5,176 nucleotides of DNA from Clostridiales bacterium (lineage in GTDB: Bacteria; Bacillota; Clostridia; Peptostreptococcales; Anaerovoracaceae). The notes below the pieces were generated by a model. That model made no database searches. It was not told the DNA's origin and was given only the letters and a program-made list of their open reading frames with translations. This document shows, in pieces, positions 1 through 5,176 of the stretch. Every line of letters begins with the position of its first letter. Position 1 is the stretch's first letter. Position numbers and translations under genes: made by a program. The stretch is from assembly GCA_009778945.1 (NCBI GenBank), contig WRFF01000124.1, forward strand, positions 1 through 5,176, read 5' to 3'.

Positions 1-1080
1 AAACCGGTATTCCGCCAATGGGTCTGACGGCGCGGATGCATCTTCCGAACCGTCCTGCAATTTGGAAAACCGTGATACGGAGATATTCAACAGCACCGGA
101 CCGTCTCCGGACAGGAGGAGTTCTCTCTTCCGCCGGACCGCGTCGATGACCGCGAGCGGATTATCCCCCCGCACCCGTTCCGCATAGAGCTGACGCGGTT
201 CCACCGCGGCGGCGATCCGCACCGGCGATTCAAAGCTCCGCGTATCCGTTTCCGGATCGGAAAGAAGCGGATTTTGCTCTTCGACAATCTGGAACAAAAC
301 CGGAAGCCCGCCGCGCCGGCGGTCTTCCCAGAGAGTGTGATACTGGTTCATAGAGGCAAAAGAGAACGCTTCAAGCAACGCGCCCTTCGTATAAGCGGGA
401 GCGCACAGGCAACAAAAAGCGATACCCTGTTTTTCCTGCACACGCTGATATAACGCCGCGCCGGCGGCAACCGCCGGCACCGTATCCGCCGGCACCTTCG
501 GATAAATGCCAAAACGCGGCAAGCGCCAGGCGCCGCTTGCCGCACCGTCCGCACACCCGAGGACATCGCAGGCCGCCCCGTACAACAACGCCAGAATTCC
601 GTGTTCTTCAGCCTTTTGGCCGACAGGCCCTGCGGTCTTTTCCCATGGCGCGCCGCCGCAAAACTCCGTCATTGCCTCCGTCAAATCTTCTTCCGGAAGC
701 TGATGAATGGCTGACAGCGCCTTGGCTAAAAACATATTGTCGGCCTGAGCCCTCATATCCGCAATAAGCGGATCTCCGGCAGCCAGCAGAAAAGCCTGGC
801 CCACCGCAACCGCCTCGCCGCCATAGACTGCGGCAGCCGCCGGGAACGCCTTGGCCGGCCGGGCTTTAATGCCGAGAAAAGAGCCGTTTTGCGAAAGCTC
901 CGATTTCATTACGGAAAATAACCGCAGAATGCTCATGTCGCGATAGATGCGAAGCAGTTCCGTATCCGAGAAATGCGCGCGTTCCTGCTCAACGCTCCTG
1001 TCGTACAGACCCGACGGGATCGTCTTCATTACGATCTGGCCCGCTTCCCGTCTGTCTTTCATCCCGGTTTGATTTGCCAT
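1..1080 (-). CDS. E1-like 2-oxoacid dehydrogenase subunit (alpha part), ThDP motifs lost; 3' end outside window
   Basis: The 360 visible residues resemble the alpha part of thiamine-diphosphate E1 dehydrogenases, closest to my memory of the single-chain alpha/beta E1 family of Bacillota. Matching stretches are the N-terminal helix (ELLRIYRDMSILR, 41-53), YGGEAVAVGQAFLL (86-99), FGIYP (190-194), GAALY, the FASMNQYHTLWE block (241-252), GGLP, NPLAVIDAVRRK and GPVLLN. The functional positions are changed. The GD(G/A) that holds Mg-ThDP aligns with Cys226-Ala227-Pro228, the NN pair with Glu267-Glu268, GGSMH with residues 180-184 (no His), and the GHS of the phosphorylation-loop region with Lys340-Leu341-Gln342. 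A normal E1 decarboxylates a 2-oxoacid and passes the acyl group to lipoyl-E2; this protein is unlikely to do so. The start at 1080 is chosen because GAGGAG lies 5 nt upstream. It is the third gene of the operon. Whether a beta domain follows cannot be seen. Family assignment is fairly sure; function is unknown. Confidence 0.85.
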   Translation of the reverse strand, partial: MANQTGMKDRREAGQIVMKTIPSGLYDRSVEQERAHFSDTELLRIYRDMSILRLFSVMKSELSQNGSFLGIKARPAKAFPAAAAVYGGEAVAVGQAFLLAAGDPLIADMRAQADNMFLAKALSAIHQLPEEDLTEAMTEFCGGAPWEKTAGPVGQKAEEHGILALLYGAACDVLGCADGAASGAWRLPRFGIYPKVPADTVPAVAAGAALYQRVQEKQGIAFCCLCAPAYTKGALLEAFSFASMNQYHTLWEDRRRGGLPVLFQIVEEQNPLLSDPETDTRSFESPVRIAAAVEPRQLYAERVRGDNPLAVIDAVRRKRELLLSGDGPVLLNISVSRFSKLQDGSEDASAPSDPLAEYRF

Positions 1081-1085
1081 GTTAT

Positions 1086-1091
1086 CTCCTC
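1086..1091 (-). promoter_or_regulatory. Strong ribosome binding site of the E1-like gene
   Basis: The minus strand reads GAGGAG, 5 nt before the ATG at 1080-1078. This is the best Shine-Dalgarno match in the window. It fixes the start over the in-frame Met codon six residues later, and suggests that this gene is translated independently of the E3-like gene before it. Confidence 0.75.
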
Positions 1092-1107
1092 ATCCCCTTT
1101 CTGTATT

Positions 1108-1124
1108 AAAAAAGCACTATGCGC
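1108..1124 (-). terminator. Weak hairpin plus T-tract between the E3-like and E1-like genes (possible attenuator)
   Basis: Just after the E3-like stop codon the minus strand reads GCGC-ATA-GTGC followed by six T residues. As RNA this is a four-pair stem (one G-U) with a three-base loop. The preceding AGG could extend it only through G-U and A-U pairs. The form is that of an intrinsic terminator, but the stem is very short, so at most partial termination is expected. It would lower E1-like expression relative to E2-like and E3-like. Confidence 0.3.
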
Positions 1125-1127
1125 CCT

Positions 1128-2504
1128 CTACAGCCCTGTCCCGGCGCCTCGGAACACCTCGCCTACGGAGAGGAACGGGAACGTCATACGACGAATGGAT
1201 GCAGCGGAAAATTTTGCGCCGACGAACACCGAAGCGGCATAGACCGCCGCCTCCGAATGCGCACCGGCAAAATGCGCGCCGATCAGCCGGCCGCTGGTCC
1301 GCTCAATCAGGAATTTTGCGAAACCGCCGATCAATTCTTCGGCTGCCATGAGATTGAGATCGTGTAAAGCGCATTGTCTGACCTCAAAATCAAGGCCTTT
1401 CGCACTGGCTGAAATCTCCGTTTCTCCGACGCTCGCCGCTTCCGTTGCACCGAATAATACCTGCGGAATCATTTCATAACGTATCCCGTCGCGCTGCCCG
1501 TTCATATCGGAGACCGCCACCGCCGCTTCACGCCGCGCCGTCGCCGCCAGCATGGAACGGCCATTGACATCGCCGCCGGCCCAAACACCGGCAATATTCG
1601 TACGCATTCGCGCATTGGTGACAATCGCATTGTCCCTCGTATAGATGCCGAGCTTTTCTATACCCAGGCCGGAAATACGTGGTTTGCGTCCCATAGAGAT
1701 AAGTACCTTATCCGCGGGAATTGTCTGCCTCCCTTTCGCCCCGGCGGTAAAAACCGCCCCATTCCCGATCATCAGATGGCGTACCGACAGGCAGAAAGAG
1801 AGCCCCTCCTCTTCCATGCGTTCCCGCACGAAACGCGCGGCGTCCAGGTCGAGTGATCCGCCGACTTCTTCCGTCATCTCCACAACCGCGACCCGCGCGC
1901 CGAGCCTCGCGTAGGCCCACGCGGTTTCAAGCCCCATAATGCCGCCGCCGATCACCACAAGATGTTTGGGGATTTCCGCCGTCCGAAACAATATTTCCGG
2001 CGTGACAACCAATCCGCTCTGAAGCCCTTCGGAAATCCCACGGAACGCAGGTACAATGGGTTCCGAACCGGGCGCAAGAAACAGCCGGCGGGTATAAAAA
2101 TGCGCAGACCCGGATTCAACCGCAAACAGACCGTTCTTTTGCCCCGCAATCGCCGCCCGGCCGTGACGCGCTTGAACCCCATACAAACCGAGCCCTCTGG
2201 CCGCCTCTTTGACCAAAGAGGCGATCCGGCGGTCTTTTTCGAAAAAAATTCCGGCTGCCGGCTGCCTCGCCGTATCCCGATGCATATCCGCAATTCCGGC
2301 ATCAGTTGTATCAGAAGGCCTTCTCACGGTTTCCGAAAGCATGCGGAGCGCCGCCGCCCCGCCGCCCAGTGAGGCGCCGCCAAGCGTATCCACTTCAAAG
2401 AGCAGCGCCGACAGGCCGCTTTTCGCCGCGGCGGCCGCGGCCGCCTGGCCCGCGGCGCCGCCGCCGATTACGATCAAATCATGCAGTACGGGACGATCAG
2501 CCAT
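1128..2504 (-). CDS. E3-like flavoprotein (dihydrolipoamide dehydrogenase fold) lacking the redox cysteines
   Basis: This 458-residue protein has the full layout and usual length of dihydrolipoamide dehydrogenase. It has an N-terminal FAD site (IGGGAAG, 13-19), an NAD-binding Rossmann motif (VVIGGGIMGLE), the second FAD motif (VWAGGDVNG) and a C-terminal dimerisation domain. Real E3 uses a Cys-x4-Cys disulfide in GGTCLNxGCIPSK. Here the same spacing is kept, but the cysteines are Ser45 and Ala50 and the lysine is Arg54. The active-site HPTLSE near the C-terminus is FPFLSV (Phe442, Val447). It could still bind FAD and perhaps NAD, but cannot cycle a dithiol by the normal mechanism. The start at 2504 is preferred over the upstream ATG at 2558 because GGAAG lies 9 nt before it and the protein then begins just before the FAD motif, as in the family. 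It overlaps the E2-like stop by 8 bp, implying translational coupling. An unrelated FAD/NAD oxidoreductase activity remains possible. Confidence 0.88.
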   Translation of the reverse strand: MADRPVLHDLIVIGGGAAGQAAAAAAAKSGLSALLFEVDTLGGASLGGGAAALRMLSETVRRPSDTTDAGIADMHRDTARQPAAGIFFEKDRRIASLVKEAARGLGLYGVQARHGRAAIAGQKNGLFAVESGSAHFYTRRLFLAPGSEPIVPAFRGISEGLQSGLVVTPEILFRTAEIPKHLVVIGGGIMGLETAWAYARLGARVAVVEMTEEVGGSLDLDAARFVRERMEEEGLSFCLSVRHLMIGNGAVFTAGAKGRQTIPADKVLISMGRKPRISGLGIEKLGIYTRDNAIVTNARMRTNIAGVWAGGDVNGRSMLAATARREAAVAVSDMNGQRDGIRYEMIPQVLFGATEAASVGETEISASAKGLDFEVRQCALHDLNLMAAEELIGGFAKFLIERTSGRLIGAHFAGAHSEAAVYAASVFVGAKFSAASIRRMTFPFLSVGEVFRGAGTGL

Positions 2505-3603
2505 GCCGCATCGCTTCCAGTGTATCCATAAAGAGCGTCTCCCAGGAGAAAACCGCAAGCTTCCCCCCGAGCGTCCGAAGGAAAGCGTGCGCCGCCGCCG
2601 TATTCAACGCGCGCCCGTCAAAGGAAAGCGCCAGGGTGATTGCGGGGAAGACCGCTGGGTCCGCGCCCGCCTCTACGCGAAATTGCGGCAGCGGGGCTCC
2701 TATGCCAAGTGCGGCGACTTGCGGCGGGCAGTACGGGGGGACAAAGAGTTCCGCACCCGCAGCGGAAAGGTCGAAGACCGTAAAGGTTGCGCCCCGCCCG
2801 AAAGAAGCGCCCCTCAGCTCCGGAGCCGACATGCGGACTTGCGCGGACAGATCGGTCAGTGTCAACCGGTTTGTATTTCGCAGAAGCAAATACAGAGGGG
2901 CCGCCCCGCCGTCGGCGAGGGCCACATGAATATCCGCAATGGCTTGTGTGCCGATCCCGGGAATATAATAAGCATTGATTTCCGGATGCAGGGCCAGTGT
3001 GCGCGATAAGGCGAAGAGAATGATATCGCAAAGCGTTACCTCATGAACGCCGGGATTTCCATCGGCGTTTCGGAATGCTTCGAGCATCTGCAAAATGGCC
3101 GTAGCGTCGAAACGATAATAGACCGTCCCCCGCGCCGCAAAATCCGCCGAAGCAAGCATCGCCTCCGGCTGAGCGGTCTGCGGCGGAGGCGCAGTCTCCG
3201 GCGCCGCAGCCGGTATGTTTTCAGGCACGGAAGGCGCCTGCGGCGGCGGCGCGGGAACCGGTTCAGATGCGGAAACCGGAACGGGTTCCGGTACCGAATC
3301 GACCGAAACAGGTTCGGGAGGCGGCGCGGGTTCGGGAAGCGGCGCGGGCTCGGGAACGGATTCCCGAGTGAAGACAGGTATGGCCGCAGGCTCCGGCTCC
3401 GGCGCGCAGGCAGGTATGGGCGCGGGTTCGGACGGGGGAATGGACACCGCGTCCGCTGCGATCACATCCCGTTCCAAAACACGCCCGTTCGGCCCGGTAG
3501 CCGTCACGGACGCCAAATCAATTCCGCGCTCCGCCGCCAAGCTTCGCGCTCGCGGCGACGCCTTGATTTCCTCGCGGCCTGTTACCGCCATATTGTCAAC
3601 CAT
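2497..3603 (-). CDS. E2-like acyltransferase-fold protein without lipoyl domain or catalytic His
   Basis: The protein has 368 residues in three parts. Residues 13-50 are a clear peripheral subunit-binding domain (IKASPRARSLAAERGIDL, then TGPNGRV and ERDV), the module that docks E1 or E3 in 2-oxoacid dehydrogenase complexes. Residues 54-147 are a Pro/Glu/Ala/Val-rich flexible linker. Residues 154-355 match the E2 catalytic domain (FTVFDLSAAGAELFVPP, PQVAALGIG, LALSFDGR). Normal E2 proteins start with one or more lipoyl domains; none is present and there is no room for one, since an in-frame stop lies about 36 nt upstream of the ATG. The DHRxxxDG motif reads D-G-R-A-L-N-T, so Gly330 replaces the catalytic His and Asn334-Thr335 the Asp-Gly. 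The usual acyl transfer to CoA is therefore not expected. The protein may be a scaffold for the E3-like and E1-like partners. Ribosome binding is weak; Met5 (3591) is an alternative start. It is the first gene of the operon. Confidence 0.87.
   Translation of the reverse strand: MVDNMAVTGREEIKASPRARSLAAERGIDLASVTATGPNGRVLERDVIAADAVSIPPSEPAPIPACAPEPEPAAIPVFTRESVPEPAPLPEPAPPPEPVSVDSVPEPVPVSASEPVPAPPPQAPSVPENIPAAAPETAPPPQTAQPEAMLASADFAARGTVYYRFDATAILQMLEAFRNADGNPGVHEVTLCDIILFALSRTLALHPEINAYYIPGIGTQAIADIHVALADGGAAPLYLLLRNTNRLTLTDLSAQVRMSAPELRGASFGRGATFTVFDLSAAGAELFVPPYCPPQVAALGIGAPLPQFRVEAGADPAVFPAITLALSFDGRALNTAAAHAFLRTLGGKLAVFSWETLFMDTLEAMRHG
2514..2518 (-). promoter_or_regulatory. Ribosome binding site of the E3-like gene, inside the E2-like coding end
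   Basis: GGAAG on the minus strand lies 9 nt before the ATG at 2504-2502, within the last codons of the E2-like gene. It supports the 458-residue form of the E3-like protein and coupled translation through the 8-bp overlap. Confidence 0.55.
3311..3358 (-). repeat. 18-bp tandem repeat in the Pro-rich linker of the E2-like gene
   Basis: An 18-bp unit (plus strand GGTTCGGGAGGCGGCGCG) is followed directly by a copy with one change and then by a partial third copy. On the coding strand it gives PEPAPP/PEPAPL-type hexapeptides. This is the most regular part of the residue 54-147 linker. Such repeats can gain or lose units, so linker length may vary between strains. Confidence 0.7.
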
Positions 3604-3716
3604 CTTTTTCTTTGGTACAAAATTTTCCCACTTTTCCTATTTTTATTTCACACTGAATTATTCTATCTTATTCCCGGAACAAAATACAAGACGAAAGCGT
3701 CATTATTTGAAGAAAA
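3604..3716. other. Intergenic region upstream of the dehydrogenase-like operon
   Basis: This is a 113-bp AT-rich gap between the DUF523 gene and the E2-like gene, both on the minus strand. It carries a promoter candidate for the operon. There is no lipoyl-domain remnant in any frame I read. No convincing terminator follows the DUF523 gene, so read-through into the operon is possible. Confidence 0.6.
3660..3689 (-). promoter_or_regulatory. Sigma70/SigA-type promoter candidate for the E2-E3-E1-like operon
   Basis: On the minus strand a TTGTAT -35 box (3689-3684) is followed after 18 bp by a TAGAAT -10 box (3665-3660). The predicted transcript would begin near 3653 and have a leader of about 50 nt before the ATG at 3603. 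The -10 box matches the consensus at five of six positions and the -35 box at three of six. No operator-like inverted repeat was seen around it. Confidence 0.5.
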
Positions 3717-4193
3717 TCATTCGATTTTCGCGGTTTCCAGCATAACCAGAAAAGATAAAGCGTCTTCTGTCCCATCTTCCGAAAAAACGCGAAAGCCGGA
3801 GCTGGTTAGCAGATCCGCCGTAAGCCCCCTGCCGGCGATTTTTTGCCCGGAAAAACTGCCGTCATGAATCCGCTTTACGCCGCAGGAAGGGCTGGAATCC
3901 TTGAGAAGCGCAAAAGCGGCCTGCTCTGACACCGCGATACGCAAAGCCTCCGCGGCGCCCGCCTCGAAAGCCGCCGTCACATCATCGCCGTCCCGCGTCA
4001 TCACACGATCCCCCCTGCGCTGCGCTTCCGCACGCGGCACGTTCAGGCCGCCGAGCAGCTCCGGGCAAACGGGTACAAGCCGCCCTTCCGCTTTCCAGCG
4101 CAACAGGATCGGGTCCGTGAGCGGAATCTTTCCCCCGTCATAACGCACCGCTCTTTCGCCGTACAAGCATTCACTGATCAGGATTTTTTTCAT
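3717..4193 (-). CDS. DUF523 family protein, TudS-like [4Fe-4S] desulfidase type
   Basis: This 158-residue protein has the usual length and motif order of DUF523: SECLYG (Cys9), VRYDGG (16-21), VCPELLGGL (Cys43, Glu45), the VPRAEAQ stretch, DVTAAF, and LKDSSPSCG (98-105; Ser101, Cys104), then DGSFSG and a C-terminal VFSEDG. The three cysteines are where the family binds an iron-sulfur cluster, and the nearby Glu and Ser are conserved too. A characterised member, TudS, removes sulfur from 2-thiouracil. Whether this copy acts on thiouracil, another thiolated base or something else cannot be told. The protein is cytosolic, with no signal peptide or membrane segment. No Shine-Dalgarno sequence precedes the ATG, and a possible promoter lies only 6 nt upstream, so a leaderless message is possible. 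It is divergent from the cbiM gene and 113 bp upstream of the dehydrogenase-like operon. Confidence 0.88.
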   Translation of the reverse strand: MKKILISECLYGERAVRYDGGKIPLTDPILLRWKAEGRLVPVCPELLGGLNVPRAEAQRRGDRVMTRDGDDVTAAFEAGAAEALRIAVSEQAAFALLKDSSPSCGVKRIHDGSFSGQKIAGRGLTADLLTSSGFRVFSEDGTEDALSFLVMLETAKIE

Positions 4194-4199
4194 TTGTAT

Positions 4200-4208
4200 A
4201 TTGTATCA
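4200..4208 (-). promoter_or_regulatory. Extended -10 promoter candidate for the DUF523 gene (leaderless)
   Basis: The minus strand reads TGATACAAT (4208-4200), a TG-N-TACAAT extended -10 element ending 6 nt before the ATG at 4193. There is no good -35 box at 16 to 18 bp, which fits an extended -10 promoter. Transcription would start at or next to the A of the start codon. Confidence 0.4.
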
Positions 4209-4229
4209 TGCGGAATCCTTCGATATGAT
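4201..4229 (+). promoter_or_regulatory. Sigma70/SigA-type promoter candidate for cbiM
   Basis: TTGTAT (4201-4206), a 17-bp spacer and TATGAT (4224-4229) form a plausible promoter. The predicted start near 4236 leaves a leader of only about 27 nt, too short for a cobalamin riboswitch. Its -35 box occupies the same bases as the proposed -10 element of the divergent DUF523 gene, so the two promoters would compete. Confidence 0.45.
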
Positions 4230-4247
4230 AAGGGATATGAATATACG

Positions 4248-4254
4248 AAAAGGG
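4248..4254 (+). promoter_or_regulatory. Ribosome binding site of cbiM
   Basis: AAAAGGG lies 8 nt before the ATG at 4263. It supports initiation at the first Met of M-H-M rather than at the ATG two codons later, which matters because the His right after the initiating Met is a metal ligand in this family. Confidence 0.55.
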
Positions 4255-4262
4255 ATAATTTA

Positions 4263-5176
4263 ATGCATATGGCGGATGCGCTGCTTACTCCGGAAGTAGG
4301 CGGCGTCCTCTACGCGGCCACTGTCACGGCAGTTGCGGCCTCTGCCGTAAAGCTAAAAAAAACGGAAACGGAAACTTCGGATGTTCCGCTTATGGCGGTA
4401 TCCGGCGCCATGGTTTTTGCCGCACAGATGATAAATTTTACGATCCCCGGAACCGGTTCCAGCGGCCATATCACCGGCGGGATTTTGCTTGCGGCCCTGC
4501 TCGGGCCGTATGCCGGAACGCTGACAATTGCGGCGGTTTTGCTTATTCAATGTCTGTTTTTCGCAGACGGAGGCCTGCTTGCGCTCGGCGCCAATATCTT
4601 CAATATGGGCGTGATCCCCTGTCTTTTTATCTATCCCTTGCTGTTTCGCCCGATTATGTCACGAGCGCCAAGCCTGCGCCGTATCTCGATTGCTTCCGTC
4701 GTATCTGTTGTGATCGCCGACCAGTTCGGCGCATTCAGCGTCGTTCTCTCAACAACGGCGTCAGGCATCACAGAACTCCCTTTCGGGGCCTTCGCGCTCC
4801 TTATGCAGCCGATCTATTTGGCTATCGGCGTCGTGGAAGGTTTTGTGACCGCCGCCATTCTCTGTTTTGTGTATGGCGCCAGGCCCGAGATCCTGACGAC
4901 AGCAGCCTATGGGCCCGCTCTTGCCGGAAACCCCGCAAGGGAAGGCGGTGAAAAGCGTTCCGTGAAACGCGTTATAATCTTGTTGGCGATCTGCGCCGTC
5001 GTATGCGGTACGGGCATTTCGCTGCTCGCCTCGACCCACCCGGATGGGCTCGAATGGTCGATTCAGCACCTTACCGGCGCAATCGGTTTGAACAATCCCG
5101 GCCAAACCGCCGCGCTGGCGCAAGTGCAAGGCAAGACAGCCATCATGCCGGATTATGCGTTCAAAAGCGGAGGCGG
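4263..5176 (+). CDS. cbiM: CbiM-type substrate-binding membrane protein of an ECF cobalt/nickel transporter, with PDGLE segment; 3' end outside window
   Basis: The 304 visible residues form a polytopic membrane protein of the CbiM/NikM family, the metal-binding (S) component of energy-coupling-factor transporters for Co2+ or Ni2+. It starts M-H-M-A-D-A-L-L. In the family the N-terminal amine, His2 and the His of the SSGH motif hold the metal; here His2 and His69 (GTGSSGHITGG) are present. Further family blocks are AAQMINFTIPGTG, LLGPYAG, FFADGGLLALGANIFNMG and ADQFGAFSVVLST. Hydrophobic stretches at roughly 12-30, 41-58, 74-130 and 140-205 give the membrane core. A last one near 236-256 is followed by HPDGLEWS (259-266), the PDGLE signature of CbiN/NikN-like parts, so M and N functions are fused. 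Genes for the T and A components (cbiQ, cbiO) would be expected to the right, outside the window. Metal preference, Co or Ni, cannot be decided. Confidence 0.92.
   Translation, partial: MHMADALLTPEVGGVLYAATVTAVAASAVKLKKTETETSDVPLMAVSGAMVFAAQMINFTIPGTGSSGHITGGILLAALLGPYAGTLTIAAVLLIQCLFFADGGLLALGANIFNMGVIPCLFIYPLLFRPIMSRAPSLRRISIASVVSVVIADQFGAFSVVLSTTASGITELPFGAFALLMQPIYLAIGVVEGFVTAAILCFVYGARPEILTTAAYGPALAGNPAREGGEKRSVKRVIILLAICAVVCGTGISLLASTHPDGLEWSIQHLTGAIGLNNPGQTAALAQVQGKTAIMPDYAFKSGG

Noticed and set aside
2502..2558. Longer E3-like start at 2558 (476 residues)
   Set aside because: The extra 18 residues precede the normal N-terminus of the FAD domain and lie wholly inside the E2-like gene. 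The ATG at 2504 has a spaced GGAAG and gives the family-typical beginning.
2209..3009. 266-residue plus-strand open frame
   Set aside because: It lies opposite the well-supported E2-like and E3-like genes, has Ala/Ser/Arg-rich low-information sequence, spans both genes, and shows no motif or ribosome binding site.
1..3603. Simple pseudogene decay of an old PDH/acetoin dehydrogenase operon
   Set aside because: No frameshift or internal stop occurs in about 3.6 kb. Lengths match the families apart from the lipoyl domain, spacing around the lost motifs is exact, and translation signals and overlap are intact. Recent decay would not preserve this, though only comparison with relatives can settle it.
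3690..3701. GACG-AAAG-CGTC hairpin downstream of the DUF523 gene as a terminator
   Set aside because: The stem is only four pairs and is not followed by a clean T-run on the minus strand. It also adjoins the proposed -35 box, so it is not called as a terminator.
3043..3867. 274-residue Arg/Gly-rich plus-strand open frame
   Set aside because: It is antisense to the Pro/Glu-rich linker. The Arg/Gly repeats are the mirror of PEP codons, and the frame runs through the promoter region into the DUF523 gene.
4194..4262. Cobalamin riboswitch upstream of cbiM
   Set aside because: The gap to the divergent gene is only 69 bp and shows no B12-box-like sequence; a full riboswitch does not fit.

Overview
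The window looks like chromosomal DNA of a moderately GC-rich anaerobic Bacillota. A Negativicutes/Veillonellaceae-type host is my best guess, because the first subunit resembles the single-chain alpha/beta E1 dehydrogenases I associate with that group and because the CbiM protein has the MHMADALL-type start. The lineage is inferred from protein style only. Almost all of the sequence is protein coding. There is no tRNA, rRNA, CRISPR array, insertion sequence or prophage gene.

Region 1 to 3603 (minus strand) is one operon whose three genes are recognisably the parts of a 2-oxoacid (pyruvate or acetoin type) dehydrogenase complex, in the order E2-like (3603-2497), E3-like (2504-1128), E1-like (1080 to beyond the left edge). 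E2 and E3 overlap by 8 bp. E1 follows after 47 bp with a strong ribosome binding site and a small hairpin plus T-tract just upstream. A sigma70-type promoter sits before the E2 gene. The striking point is that each protein keeps its fold signatures but has lost the residues that do the chemistry. The E1-like protein lacks the thiamine-diphosphate GD(G/A) and NN motifs. The E2-like protein has no lipoyl domain and has Gly in place of the catalytic His of DHRxxxDG. The E3-like protein has lost both redox cysteines, the following Lys, and the C-terminal His/Glu pair. All frames are open and their translation signals are intact, so this looks like a maintained pseudoenzyme assembly rather than decay. 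Its function is unknown.

Region 3604 to 3716 is a short intergenic stretch carrying the operon promoter. Region 3717 to 4193 (minus strand) encodes a DUF523/TudS-type iron-sulfur protein. Region 4194 to 4262 is an AT-rich divergent promoter region where a possible leaderless promoter for the DUF523 gene overlaps the promoter for the gene on the right.

Region 4263 to the right edge (plus strand) encodes a CbiM-type substrate-binding membrane subunit of an energy-coupling-factor cobalt/nickel transporter, with a PDGLE (CbiN-like) segment at its C-terminal side. The gene is cut by the window. Nothing in the sequence ties the transporter or the DUF523 gene functionally to the dehydrogenase-like operon; they are simply neighbours.
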